Of a DNA stretch of 64,000 bases, positions 12,001 through 24,339 are shown piece by piece (the first letter of the stretch is position 1; every line of letters starts with the position of its first letter). This DNA is from Eudromia elegans (lineage: Eukaryota; Chordata; Aves; Tinamiformes; Tinamidae), in contig PTEX01000298.1 of assembly GCA_003342815.1 (NCBI GenBank), forward strand, positions 248,001 to 312,000, in the 5' to 3' direction. Below the pieces are notes generated by a model. It was not told where the DNA came from, searched no databases, and saw only the letters and a program-made list of their open reading frames with translations. The translations under genes were made by a program, and so were the position numbers.

Positions 12001-14930
12001 AGTAATGAAAGATAAAAAAAGGCAGGAGCAATTCTGAGGGGATAATTACAGTAAATAAGGTGTAGAGAAAATTTTCCACATTTATGGATGATTTGGAGAA
12101 CACAGAAGTGGAAGAACTACTTCAAGTCCACTTCATTTTGCTCCTGTATAAGGGGTGTCAACTTGCTTAAACTTTGCGTAAGACACACAATGGAAGAAAT
12201 GGCCTTATGGCTATTTTCTAGTCTTTCAGGCCCCCTCGCTTCCCTACACTCTTTTCCTCCCCAGATTCATGTTCCCATCAATCAGAAAAAGAGGAGGCTA
12301 ATTGACTTCAGGATCAGGACCTGGCCATGAAATGCAAGCACCGGTCCTGCCATGGAAAATGTTTTCTGCTCTCAGACACTCCCCTGACCACCATCCCCAT
12401 GCTACACTCCAGAAATCATCATAAATAACAACAACAAAGTAATTCTGACAGTTTTGTCACAAACTGCTTAATAAATTCATTCAAATCAAATTCAACCATT
12501 TTTTTCCTCTGGAAAGAACAAAAGAATCTAGAAAATCAACTTCTAACAAGCAGAATCAAAATTACGGAAAGTTTACCACTATTGCCACAAAGAGTTTTGT
12601 TGCAAATCTTTTTTATTGCTTAGAATTCACCATCCAAGCTATGTGTGCATTTGGGGGATTGCTGTTGCACACCTCTTTGGAGTGATTAAAGGGATCGTGG
12701 GGGCTTAGGTGCATGTGGACGGCTCGTGGTTCAAATCATTTGTCTCTGACTGCTCTTGCTGTGCATTTATTGAATGCACTGCCAAATCTTTGAGTCCATG
12801 GGATGAACAGTCACTGCAGCAAGCACAGTGAGGTGGCAGACCCTGGGCTTAGATGTGCTTGTCAGTGGTATTAGTTTTTAAGACCTGTGGGATTAGAAGG
12901 ATAGTCTCCAAATTTTATCTAGCAACAGTATGATGGGCTGGAATTTGTGAGCTCTCTTTATGGTTCCATTTGAAAGCAATAATCTTATGAAGAGACATTA
13001 TCCTGTTGAAAGAGGTATACATGAATGTAGATTCTATTCCTCTCCATAAAAATTCATTTCCCTATAGAATGGAGGTAAATCTTATTTGTATCAGAAATAT
13101 TTCATAGTTGAAGTATCTTTTTCACAAGACGTCCATATGGTTTTATTTAATGTCTATATACACTGACACCCCAAACATATTTAATATATATGTAAAAGTG
13201 CAGATTAACACTTCAGAAAATTCTATTTCTCTCTCATGAAAGAGGGATTTTAAAATACATATATATAAAAAATATTTTCAATGCTTTAAGGCAAGAGGCA
13301 AGGAGTTGATAATTTGCTAGCGACTATTTAAAATAGTTCTTTGTTCATGGCTATTTTCACATATTTACTAAACAGAGCTAAGCAAACCTAAATCACATTG
13401 TTGTGATCTTTCACACAGAAGAAGCAGAGTTTTCTCTGACATTGTAAAGATACTGCCAGCTAGGATAGCTACATGTTTACATAACCCTATAATCTACAGC
13501 AGAGACATCAAGGGTGCTGGCTCCTGCACAGTGGAGCTTTGCCTGTTCCAGATGGTAATCCGGAAACATGCTGTAGACTGCGGATTTACAGTGCCAGGTC
13601 ACTACGGAATCTCTTGCTTTTCCTTACCTTGGAAAGCAATCAGTCTAATGAGCAGCAATATCATCATCATCCCGCCAGCATTCCCTCACAGCTGATCAGA
13701 AAGGAGGAAGTGCTGCCATAGCTGCAGCAGTCGTAGTAAACTGCTGGCCACCAAAATACTCTTCCAGAAAAGAGTAATCTCCCCAAACTTGCTTTCTAAA
13801 ATAATAAATCTGTCCCAAAATAGTTATGAATGCATGAATGAATGTAGCTGAAATGTCCTGCAACTATCCATGATTTTGGGTAGATACATCGCATGAGAAA
13901 ACGTGGAGAGAATTCAGTTCTCCGGCCTGCCATGGAAGAAAACACCCCTCTTTCCTTCTGTCAGCATCTTGCACATCCAAACACCTCCCCAGGACACAGC
14001 AGAAAGGTTTGATTCCCTCTCATACGTTTTCACCTGGGTCCCCCAGCTGCTGGGAACAGACCCCCTAGCTGCTGGTGACCCTCGTATGTGGCTATTCTAC
14101 ATAGCACAGATTATTTCATAAGAATAAGGCACTATTTAATTGTCTCCGTGACTAAAAAGGAGTACTTAGCTAAATGTCGTCCTCATTTGTTGTTTCAGTT
14201 ACAGAGAAGCATGGGCACTAGGAGATCGCTGAAAGCTCTGTGTATTTTCCTTTTTAAGATGTCTCCAAAAGACAGTGCTCCATACATATAAACACGTCTC
14301 ATCACAATAGTTACTTTAAAATTAGACATACAACCTTAGGAAACAAACAGAATAATGAAAAATAATAGAATATTGTTCCTTCTGAAAGCATGTGGCCTGA
14401 CTGCAATATGTGCTTTTGTAAAGCAAGTATATTTATAGAAGCATAATATGCAGTAGAAAATTAAGCCCAGTCCTGATTCCTTGAGCTCAACAATGAAACT
14501 GAGGTGATAAATTTGCAATGTCTGCCCATGGGGATGCCTGAAGAGGTAATCAACAACATCACAAAGGTCCTAGGTCTGGGGTGAAAATGTCCCTCGGGAT
14601 ATGCTGGGCTCTCCTGGCTCTGAGGGACAGCTGTGAGCACCTACCCCCCCCGGTACAATATTGGCCTTTGCAACAGTCTTTGGAAATCATTGCACATTGT
14701 ATGAAATTTTACTTGAGGATTATCTGGACTGAGCTGAAAGATCTGGCCTGCTTCCTGCAGAAATGAATACGTGCTAAAGAAACAAAGGGAATGAAGATAA
14801 AAGAACGAACGAGAAGGCATATGGAGCTAAATTGGCTACTCAACCACGTGATGAAAAGGGAAGCAAGTGTAATGAAGGGAATCAAAATAAATCATCGAAA
14901 TAATTTCCATCTTGCCGTCTGCATCTGAGA
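12001..14930. other. Unique AT-rich DNA, no gene seen
   Basis: The region 12,600-12,900 is complex, non-repetitive sequence that could be functional, but I see no diagnostic motif. TA-rich patches lie near 13,180 and 13,255. Open frames are all under 85 codons and unrecognised. Confidence 0.5.
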
Positions 14931-14934
14931 CTTT

Positions 14935-15060
14935 CAGATCCATCAAGAGTTTTAATCATTGTGCAAAATGCTCTCATTTATAGGTCTGAAACAATTGTCC
15001 ATGGCTGAGTAGAAAAGTAAACTGATTACAAATCAGATTGATTTGGGGCTGGGAATGTTT
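14935..15060. promoter_or_regulatory. Candidate regulatory stretch with SOX- and homeodomain-type cores
   Basis: Contains TTTAATCATTGTGC, a palindromic AACAATTGT at 14990-14998 (SOX-type), and CTGATTACAAATCAGATTGAT with two ATCAGAT/GATTA-type cores in a non-repetitive context. This is motif content only; conservation was not tested. Confidence 0.27.
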
Positions 15061-15616
15061 ACGAATATATATAAATGAATATTTAGAAGGCCTGACATAA
15101 TTCTTTTTTCTTTAGAAAATCACTGTTTGTGAGCAGAAGGAACTTTTAAAAACCTACAGAAATAAGTCTTTATACATCTTCTCCCAGATCATTTGAAAAA
15201 ATGGCTCAGTGGCAGATGATCCTGAATCTTGGTATTTAGTGGGAAGTAGAAGTGTCAAGCAGCAAATATTTGCATGAAGGGATTAAAAAGGCAGTTGTTT
15301 AAATACAATAGCTTGAACATAGTCAAAATAGTGACGCCCTGTTAGTCAAATATTGCTCCTTTTCTAGGACTAGTCTGCACGGTTGACTGTCACTATAAAT
15401 GTGTAGTTACATCCTCAAATACCTTTTCACCAGACACCTGGAATATCCAATAGATGAAGTTCCTTAATCATTGGACAGCGATGACATTAGAGATATAGAA
15501 AAGTTCCCACTCCCAGAAATGTTGAAGGAATTTCACTGGGACTGAATGCTCATTTTTTCTTGACAGAAAATGTTTTCATAATCTTTTCTGATTAAGGTTT
15601 ATTTTATGAAGGCTTT

Positions 15617-15708
15617 AAGACATAAGAACACCTGCACTGGGTTCAGATATGGATTATCTAGCTCAGTACTACCCACTAGTACCAGATATTTACTGAATAT
15701 AAGAGAAA
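15617..15708 (+). repeat. Degraded ancient amniote interspersed repeat
   Basis: The order of words ACATAAGAACA, CACTGGGTTCAGA, ATCTAGCTCAGTA and CCAGATATTTACTGAATATAAG follows a widespread old reptile/bird repeat whose copies read roughly ACATAAGAAC, ACTGGGTCAGACC, TCTAGCCCAGTAT. I recognise the pattern but am not sure of the family name. It is heavily mutated, and the boundaries are approximate. Confidence 0.5.
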
Positions 15709-17230
15709 GATGAACAATATTTATCTAGTTATCTTCCTAGCTTGCAGTAACCAACAAAACAGAGGCTTCCTGAACAAGATTGAATCTTTATGTTTCAGAA
15801 CATGTTTAATGGACTTTGCGTCTTTTATTTTATCAGATTTCGAACCTTTTATATTTTGGAATTCAAAATGTATTTTGGCAATAAATTTGTTTCACAGCAT
15901 GACAAAGGCTTGTTTTATTTTTAAACTTTTCATGGGATAACTACGTTTGGTGAGCTCCAGTTCATCTTGTTTGAAAGCCGTGCCATAGCTCTGATCATTC
16001 TTGTTGCTCTCACTTGTATCATTTCTGTATTTTAGAAATGGGAACATAATTGGATTTAAATGGTATCATAATGATGTTTAAAGGTTGGATCTCTATCCCT
16101 TGCCTGATAGTTTTAATCTTCTGTTTCCATTTTTGAACTTTATGAATATTGAGATAAAATTTTAATAAAACGACCCCCTATGAATCTATCTTTGACTAGT
16201 AATAGTTAATTTTTTGATACATTTCCTTGCATCTCTCAGCAGTTATTCAGTATTACAGTATAATTCTGCATTTTTTTTGTGGTCAGTTTTATTTTTTAAC
16301 TACTGTGAACAATTTCTATTATGAACTATCAGAAAATACCACCTTATGTAACCCCTTTTTCAGCTCATTTATGAGAATACCCAACAGTGCATGTCCCATC
16401 ACAGTAGGAAGTATAGAAGAGAAGCATCATGGATGCTTGGAAGATTTGGAAGATGTGATCCCCATAGACTTGATCATGGAAGCAAAATAGCAGCAAGAGA
16501 AGGAAATGAAAATGAGAAGAGTTGTGGGCTCATGCAAACCTATTGTGGACACTAAAGTTTGAGAAGTCAGATTTGAACCTGATATGGGAGGCAAGAGGAC
16601 ATTAGTAGATACATGTCAAAGGAAAATAACTTGGCCTGAAGGAACATAGAGCAACATGATCCCGATGATGTTTTGCAGAGTTTGGAGTGAAGTTACTCTA
16701 AACTCTGCTAGAAGAACAGAACATACTTCACAATTTACAATCCTTCAAAGAAATGGCTCCAACCAAGAACATGGGCACCCTGAAAAAGCAGGAAGAAGCA
16801 CCCATGGATGGTGGAAGACAATATATATTTATATATTTTTAAACAGTACCATATTGTGTGTTCTTGTGGTGCACCACTGGCTAATGCAGAGCTCCCTAAG
16901 ACTTCACCAACAGGCTTGGCAATCAAGGAGCTTTCCTTCCAGCCACCTTTTAGCACATACAGAAAAGCAAGCCTTGGGTGAAGACCTTCACCTCTTTTCT
17001 TGCACTGTCCCCCTTTTCCAGAGGCCTTCTCCTCAGTTATTGCCTTCACGTGAAGCTGATAATTTGTTGGGGCCTGACAGTGCCCTGCTTTCCTGACCTC
17101 TGCGTGGGCTGGTGAGAGCGGGGCCGTCGGACCTCTGCACCCTGCAGTAAACCAGAAAGGGAGCAAGCTCTCCCCACTATGAGCAGAGGCAAGAAATTGG
17201 GCAAGTGCTGACTAGTCAGAAGAAATATAA
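15709..17230. other. Unique DNA with a 146-codon unrecognised frame
   Basis: A + frame at 16,656-17,096 is open for 146 codons, but its opposite strand is also open for 143 codons over much of it, the translation has no domain I know, and it contains a TA-repeat-derived YIYIF stretch. I treat it as chance. The segment 16,840-17,160 is somewhat GC-richer than its surroundings. Nothing else stands out. Confidence 0.5.
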
Positions 17231-17260
17231 AATTAATGATTTAATTTAATTAATGATTTA
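17231..17260. repeat. Directly repeated 13-bp homeodomain-type motif
   Basis: AATTAATGATTTA occurs at 17,231-17,243 and again, identically, at 17,248-17,260 (17-bp spacing), joined by ATTT. Each copy contains TTAATGATTTA, so there are four or more TAAT/ATTA cores in 30 bp. It may be a cooperative binding site or simple AT-rich duplication. Confidence 0.6.
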
Positions 17261-18271
17261 GTTACATCTGACATTCAAAAACAGGAAAGCTATCTAAAAC
17301 TGCATCCTGCAGTTGACAGGACCTTTTATTCTTAAGATGTGAAAATCTCTGTCCTTCAGTTCGCAAGTGAAGGCAGAGTGGCTACATCATCACTGACAGT
17401 TCTACTCCAGGCTGTCGTTGCTTTGCTCTGTTTATGACTAGTTCTGTGACTGCCACACAGGTAGCAAAGAAACCCCTAAAGATATGCCAGTGTTTTTTGT
17501 ATCTTGCTGACACTGCGCTTTTCACTGGATTAAAAAAATGTTGAGGCTGGGAAACATTCTTTAATAATACATGTGCATTTTTGAGTATACATTTACATAA
17601 AGACAGTCTTCAAGATATAAAGTACTTGTTTTACAAACCTTCACTTTAGTATGTTGACAGGTTGTTTCTAAAGGTTTTTTAAAAATAATGCAGCCTACAG
17701 ATTTGACTCAGACATACTTTTTAATATGCCAAAACTGTTGTCCACATTCTCTACAGACTTTATGCCTGATCGTGGGAATTTTTTAATATCATGACTTCAG
17801 TTGAAGCCCAAGGGACTGATCACTCCAGCACCCTACCACTACAACAGAGTGGATGGGCCAGGAGGACCCTAATACCAATGTGCAAAAGTGAGACTCATTT
17901 TGACAGAAAAAGACTGTAAAGGCACCTTTCCAGGAGGAGAATTGGCATGTGGAGTGAAAAGTGTCAGCTGAAAATCTCTGGATGTCCCTGGCAAAAAAAA
18001 GAGCTGATAAAGATCCTGGGTTGCAAGAGCTGAATATATATATAAACAATTGACTTGCCTCATATTCACAACAAAAAGATAAGCTGGCCAGTGAACATGA
18101 AAAAAAATACTCCTGTCATACCCTTTTCTACTTAGGGATGGCTGATTACAATATTAAATGAGCAAAAGAGATTGACTAACATTACTATAGGCAATTAGAA
18201 ATAGGAAGGTGACATTACCATCTCCTCTTAAAATACAGTGATGGTGGGATGGAGAAAGACTTATTTTTGTT
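17261..18271. other. Unique AT-rich DNA, no gene seen
   Basis: There is no recognisable coding or repeat sequence. Frames of 86 codons or fewer on the - strand near 17.8-18.07 kb are unrecognised. Confidence 0.55.
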
Positions 18272-18306
18272 AAAAAACAAAAACAAACAAACAAACAAAC
18301 AAACAG
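18272..18306. repeat. (AAAC)n microsatellite
   Basis: Several perfect AAAC units follow an A-rich lead. It is not attached to any recognisable retroposon body upstream, so I call it a simple repeat. Confidence 0.9.
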
Positions 18307-19035
18307 GTCCTTATTTACTTATTACTTATAGTGCCTGCTATGATTATAGATTAGCATCTGATTTTAAGTCAGATAGTAACATATTTTTACATGATATCTG
18401 CACAGTGAAACCAAATTCAGGAGAAAACTGACATTGGAAGCTTTTAGTTAGCAATGACGAGGAGTGTGTGACAAAATGAAAAGCTGGTTGTAATTTTCCA
18501 CTGCACCGATAGCTAGCACTCCCTGGATTTGAACACACTGGTTCTGTTTATTTGAGAACAGCAAAGAATATTTCATTTCAGCTTCTCCAGTCTAAAATCC
18601 GTCTCCTGCTACAGATGTATTCCTGAACTGGTATTTTGCTTAGCCTTTTTATATAAACATATATGTAAATAAAAAGTATGAAAACTTCAACTTTTGGATC
18701 AAACAATCAATGTGCAAAAAGTAAATATCACCAACTCTTTGTTTTCAGTTTAGCACTTAGAATGAAATATTATCCGACAGCAGATGAGCTACTGCAGGGA
18801 ATGTGTTTGTCCAGGCTGCCTTTGCTGGTGAAGCACATCATCTCTTCAGCACTGTGCTGTGGGGAAGAGCCATATTGCCCCTGTGAGCAAGAGATGCAGT
18901 GAACCCCTGGGAAGTGGGATCAGTTTATTCCTCTGCTGCAGGTATCCTACACATCCCTTGACAAATTACCTAGCTTCTCTATCTCTAGGCTCCTCAGCTG
19001 TAAAATAAATATATTTCCTTACCCTCCAGAAATGT
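18307..19035. other. Unique DNA, no gene seen
   Basis: Ordinary AT-rich sequence with a few unrecognised frames under 75 codons. Confidence 0.55.
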
Positions 19036-19086
19036 TTTAAGATATTAAAAGATATTAAAGATATTAAGATATTTAAGATATTAAAA
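19036..19086. repeat. Imperfect GATATTAA-type tandem array
   Basis: Roughly six to seven units of AAGATATTAA with variable A runs between GATATT cores. It is degenerate and probably generated by slippage. Confidence 0.8.
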
Positions 19087-20860
19087 ATAGGGATATCCTG
19101 ATAACTTCACGGTGGGTCATGTAAGCATGTAAGATAGATGCTACACTATGAAATAATTTTCAGCCCAGTGAGTTACCAGCATTGCATGAGGTAACAAGAA
19201 AACAGTCAACCTTCTTGCAAAAAAGAGAGGCAGAGCTACCAAAAATTGTCATTTCTTTGCCCTACTAAGAGTATAAAACTATTGAGTCAGAGCATGTTCA
19301 GCCTGGATTTGAAACAGAAGCGCTGGGTAACAGCATCTTCTCTGGCTACAAAGCTCCTCCTTTCTCATAGGAAACTTTAGTCAATGTTAGTCTTTGTGTG
19401 CATACTACATTCACTTTATGATCCATTTTCACTTTTTTAGCTCTTTGCTTTATAGATGATTTTCGCCTTAGTCTTTAATTCTCAAATTATTCTCCACAAT
19501 AATGTTTCTCTAGTAATCAAATACCCCCTTTGCAAAGCCTGCCAGGTAAGGAAAGGGGGCACAGGGATGTTCATGTTGGAGTCCAAATGTCAAACCTATG
19601 AAATTATAATCCAAAGAGCAAGCATTTAAATTAACTTTGATAGACATTGGAAGGACATAACTTTTTTCTATGTAGTAGCAAATTTGGGGTAATGAGGTTT
19701 GTGCAACAGATGTCAGAAGCAGAAAAGACAGGAACATATTTCCAGTTGTCTTTTGTAAATACACTTAACTGGTGGAAAAAAACTGTTTATAATTTTACTT
19801 TAGACCAGGAAAAAAATGTTTGGAGAGAAGTGTGATATTAGCAGGAAAATCCTAGGAGTTCTGATTTGAGAAATGGGATTTTAAAAGGTTATTCTATATT
19901 TACCAAGAAACAGAGATGTGCAGGCTTATCTGGGATATACAGATTTAGGAGATTTTATCACTCTTCTGCAATCACTGTACTCTAAAAGCAGATGAACATT
20001 TCATACCCCTAGGAACTGAACTACTGGTCTCATTATCATTGCAAAGCTAATCACCATTTGCCTCTTTCTGTATGGAAATCTTTTCTTCGAAAAAAAAATG
20101 CAATATTTTCTGTAATCTAAATGATGTTGGTTACTGAGCAAAAGCTTTGCTCAATTTCATTTTGCCTGAAAATTTTCCATTCACATTGTAGACCCAATAA
20201 TGCAATGTTTTGTAGGAATAACTGGTATAAGAGTTGCATGTCCACAGAAAAAGAAAGAAGAACCACCCACTTCCCTACCAATGAGGGCTATATTCTCTAA
20301 ATATGTGGTATGAACACTCTTGGACATTATCATACCATCCACATATAGAATCCAAGGGGAATATTTAGTCTTAACTTGGTGGTTGTCAACAATGTGACAT
20401 TAATGCTTAGACATAAACTAACTCTCTTAACGGTTGATATTTAAAAGCAAAAATATTGACTCCTTTGAATACATCCCAACAAATGATAATTAAAAATGCA
20501 GGCAAAACAAACAAACAAAAAACCTTGACTGACAAGTCCAGGGGTAATGTAGTAAAAAAAATACAGAGAATTAAAACGATGTCTGTGTCCTAAGAGCAGA
20601 AAGTTCTGTGAGAGAAAGAAAGGATGAGTCCTTTCTAGGAAAGCATAAGTTGGCTTGTCCTAGATTTGGGGGTAAAATGTTACAACCATTTAATCTTTGG
20701 TTGAGAGTTTAAAGTTGAGAGGACACTGTCCATATGGAGGCATGGGAAAACTCTGTTGTTCTAGCATTTTCCCTTTATCTCATATGTTCCTGAGAAGGCA
20801 TAATATTTTGTTGCAGAGAAACTATTTGATGATACCACATTTGCATTATATTATGCATGC
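19087..20860. other. Unique AT-rich DNA, no gene seen
   Basis: I see no element or gene. Frames are short (90 codons or fewer) and unrecognised. Minor A-rich tracts lie near 20,090 and 20,505-20,520. Confidence 0.55.
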
Positions 20861-20945
20861 ACATTACATTACATTACATTACATTGCATTACATTACATT
20901 ACATTACATTACATTACATTACATTACATTACATTACATTGCATT
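20861..20945. repeat. (ACATT)n pentanucleotide array, about 17 units
   Basis: Perfect ACATT units run for 85 bp, with single GCATT variant units near the left part and at the right edge. The five-base period leaves all three + frames open and produces an artificial repeat HYITLHYITL; it is not a coding region. Confidence 0.95.
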
Positions 20946-21885
20946 CTCTTGGACTGAACTGAGCACTAGAGGCAACTCCAGGGTCATCACTCTCCAGGGA
21001 CTGCTCCCTACAGACATGCGGTGGCCCATGGACCACATGCTCCGCATGGCACTGCAGGGCTTAAACGGCATATCACACATGTCAGAGTGAGATGCAGATC
21101 CCAGCCACTTAATGGTAAACACCTTAGAAACATCTACATTTCATGGATAGCTTGCACTCCTAGATGTTATTAACATGCAGACAGCATGTGGGACCATGGC
21201 TCTGCCCCATCTGCTGACAGGTGACAAACAAAGCTGTTCTGTGGGCTATGTTGAGGCAAAGAGTGGGAGACACTCCACATGCAGGAAACACTTCCAAATA
21301 TCTCTCATTTGGATACGCTGAACAGATCGAGGCAGAGCAAAGGAATTCACAACTTCCTGCTGTGCAGTAGGGACTTCTCCAGCTCGCAGGAAAGGCGAAC
21401 AGTAAGGGCTTTACATCTGGCAACATCAGAGAGGCTGAGATAGTGTGTCACAGTGTGATTACAGGGGTTTCCACAGGAACCTTCTGAGGGTGGTCTGCGG
21501 TGAAAACACTGTTCAGGCTCCCCAAAACTATCTCAAGGCTTTGGGACATGGAGTCCAATGAAAATCAAGGTACTTGAGCTCTTAAGTCAGTTGCATGCTA
21601 CCTCCCCATGCTGCAGAGAAAAGATTGCTCAGTATGGTCCTCTGAGGTGAGTTCTGCTTACTGGCATACATTGCAAACTTGTGCCACAATTAAAAAGCTC
21701 TATTTTTATTATTAAAAGCTACCTGAAAATAGCTTGTGTCAGCTCAGATGCCAGGGATTCCTGGACTCCATAAATGAACCACAATATACTATTTTGCCTC
21801 TGATTTTTAGATAAATTTCATAGAGAAAGTATTTCATTCTCATTTAGTGATTGTCATAGGGACAGTTTTCTTGTATGTGTACAAC
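20946..21885. other. Unique DNA, no gene seen
   Basis: The part just right of the pentanucleotide array (to about 21,110) is a little GC-richer. No domain, LINE or RNA gene is recognisable. Confidence 0.5.
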
Positions 21886-22005
21886 CTCTTTCCAAACAAT
21901 GAAGCTAATGTGTTATTGATATCAAGGGGATGCAATTTATGCACCTAGCTGTTCATAACACTAATTGCTCTGTTGCAAGTTGCAAGACAAATCCTCCGTG
22001 CATAG
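21886..22005. promoter_or_regulatory. Candidate conserved noncoding element
   Basis: Non-repetitive stretch with AAACAATGAAGCTAATG, TTATTGATATCAAGGGG and CACTAATTGC: SOX, homeodomain, ONECUT (ATTGAT) and TCF-like cores within 80 bp. This is inference from motif content only. Confidence 0.27.
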
Positions 22006-23814
22006 CAAAGAAAATAGCTTTGTCACTACCTTCAACACAGTTGAAGGCACAATATTAAATTTATGTAGGGAAAACTTCTATTTCTCAGTCATATAGGACT
22101 AAAATGTAACTTCAAGACTCAGTTTGAAGAGAGGGCAATGCAGCACAATCTGTCCCAGAAGTAGCACTGCGAGCATTCTGCTTCCTGGAAACTCTTGGAA
22201 GCATTTCAGTGTTTAAAACCTTCACAATGCAAGAAGAACACACTGGCATAAAAAGGGCAGGCAGCCCTTTGTCCTATCTGCCCTCTTTGTTTTGTAGCCT
22301 GCTGTGTGTAATCAAAGACTGTTTCCCCTCTGGAGATCCTACTCTTTGAGGAAAGACCTCTGTGAGGACATTAGGGCACAAAGCAGGAGTGGTGAGTACT
22401 CTTTGACTGCAGTTTCTGGTTAGATTTGGGTAGACCCCACAGCAATGGAGAAGGATCACACTCTCCCATTTCATCCCTCCTATTGCACTCCCTTATACTG
22501 TGTCCTCTCCATTGGTGTTTTCTCCTAGCACATCCTCATCCTTTTTCATTCTATCCTTTCCGATTGCATTCCTACATAACACAGACTTTCACTTGTGGAG
22601 GTTCTCATGTATTGACACTCTTCTTAAAAGGGAGTGATAAAACAAACAGCTGCTCATACATCAAAATCAAGATAGTAGAGGTAACAAAAATAAGAGAATA
22701 AAGCACATTTTTTTCCTATGATTTTTCTTGAGCCCTGCTGCCTTCATCACTACCACATCACAAAGAGAGCAAAAGGACAGAAAATGAAAGACAGAGATTC
22801 TTCCTCACTTCCTTTTCATTTTTTTATAGCATGATACTGTGACTAAAGTCAGAACCAAAGCTGAACTATGTCTTTGATTTTGATTTTAGCATAAAAAATG
22901 ATATATATTCTTAGATTTTTTTTTTTTTACAAGAAATCAGAGAAGGAGAACATTTTGAGAGATTTCAATACTTACTGCTCTGCGTAAGGAGTTACAGCAA
23001 GTCAATTAAAAGAATCTGTTAAAAATAGTTTTCCCCTGGTAAAGGAGAGATTTCTCTCATTAGGACACACTGTTACGTTCTATAACCTTACAAGGAAACA
23101 GCATTATCAACTAAACTGCCCTGGTTTACTTTCTTTTGTCTAATTCTGTAACACCCACGTGTCTTGCACAGGAACCAGCTATGGTAGGTGCTGCTGAGTG
23201 CTTTACCTGTAACTGTCCTGGGATCTGATGTAGATGGAAGTAAAGAAATTATATCCCACCTCGGGGGAAAATGAACGTGTTATTATCTGTTTAGAGAAAA
23301 GGCTCTCACTGCCTTAGGACAAAAATTGAAATAGGAAAATAGTGTTACCACATCCACTATATGGGTGAAAACAGGATGAAAACTAATGAAAACAGGAGAA
23401 AGTAACTTGTATTAGGACTACATAGTAACTTGGGCATACCTTGAGCTATAGCCCTAGAGAGGTGGCCTGAAGACTTTGAAAAATAGGAGCTCTCCATCAC
23501 AAATGACTCCAGAATGCATGGAAGAACTAGGAATTAGACAATGTGCCCACAAAAGTCTCTGCATCTTCAGGTCCACTTATCATCTCCTGCATGCCACCAA
23601 ATTATGCCATTCTGTTCCTTAATTTATAAAAAAAATCTTAAAACTAACCAGCCTGCTGGACCCTGCTACTCCAGCAGAGTCTCAGATCTCCCTCCAGAAT
23701 TCAGCTCTAGTTTCTGCAAGGAACTCTTGCAAGGAGCCCCAGGAAATGCAGTTCTGCTGGGTTCTTCCCGCTGTATCCCTTAGCTCTAGCTAAGAGCTGT
23801 AGGCTCTCTCTCTC
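22006..23814. other. Unique DNA, no gene seen
   Basis: AT-rich sequence with a T tract at 22,916-22,928. The last 200 bp (from about 23,640) become GC-richer and could already belong to the CR1 5' region, but I cannot align them confidently. Confidence 0.5.
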
Positions 23815-24339
23815 TTCTCTTCTCTGGAGGAGAAGCGGCAGCAACACGTAGCCTGAGGGCAATCAAAAGGGACTTTAGGGAGTTGCGGCAGACGATGAGG
23901 ACCTCAGGCGCATAGGTCATATTCTCTTCCATTATTCCCAGTGCTGGCAGCAACACAGAAAGAAACAGGATACAGTCCACCAACATGTGGCTCCATGTTT
24001 GGTGTCATTGCCACAGCTTTGGTTTCTTTGGCAATGGGAACCAGGCATGGTGGCACCAGGCATGATGGCATCTATTGGGATCCATCCTTCTCAAAGGGGG
24101 AAGAGAGTCCTGGGGCATGAGCTAGCAGAGCTCAAGAAGCCTTTAAACTAGATTTGAGGGGCACAGGAGGTATCATCGAAGAAGCAGGTGATAAGGTAGG
24201 GGATGGGCTGTCATGCCACTCACAGCAGCCTAACTCCAGAGCCTGTGAAGGATGTGCTGAGCCTGAAAAGGCTAAATAGTAAAATATAGCAACTTCTAAA
24301 GGCCCTCAGAGTCAAGTTGCCCCAGCTAGAATGAGAGGC

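Noticed and set aside
16656-17166. 146-codon + frame and 143-codon - frame
   Set aside because: They overlap on opposite strands, show no domain, and one includes a TA-repeat-derived stretch; chance open frames are the simplest explanation.
20697-21090. HYITL-repeat frames
   Set aside because: They are produced by the ACATT pentanucleotide array.
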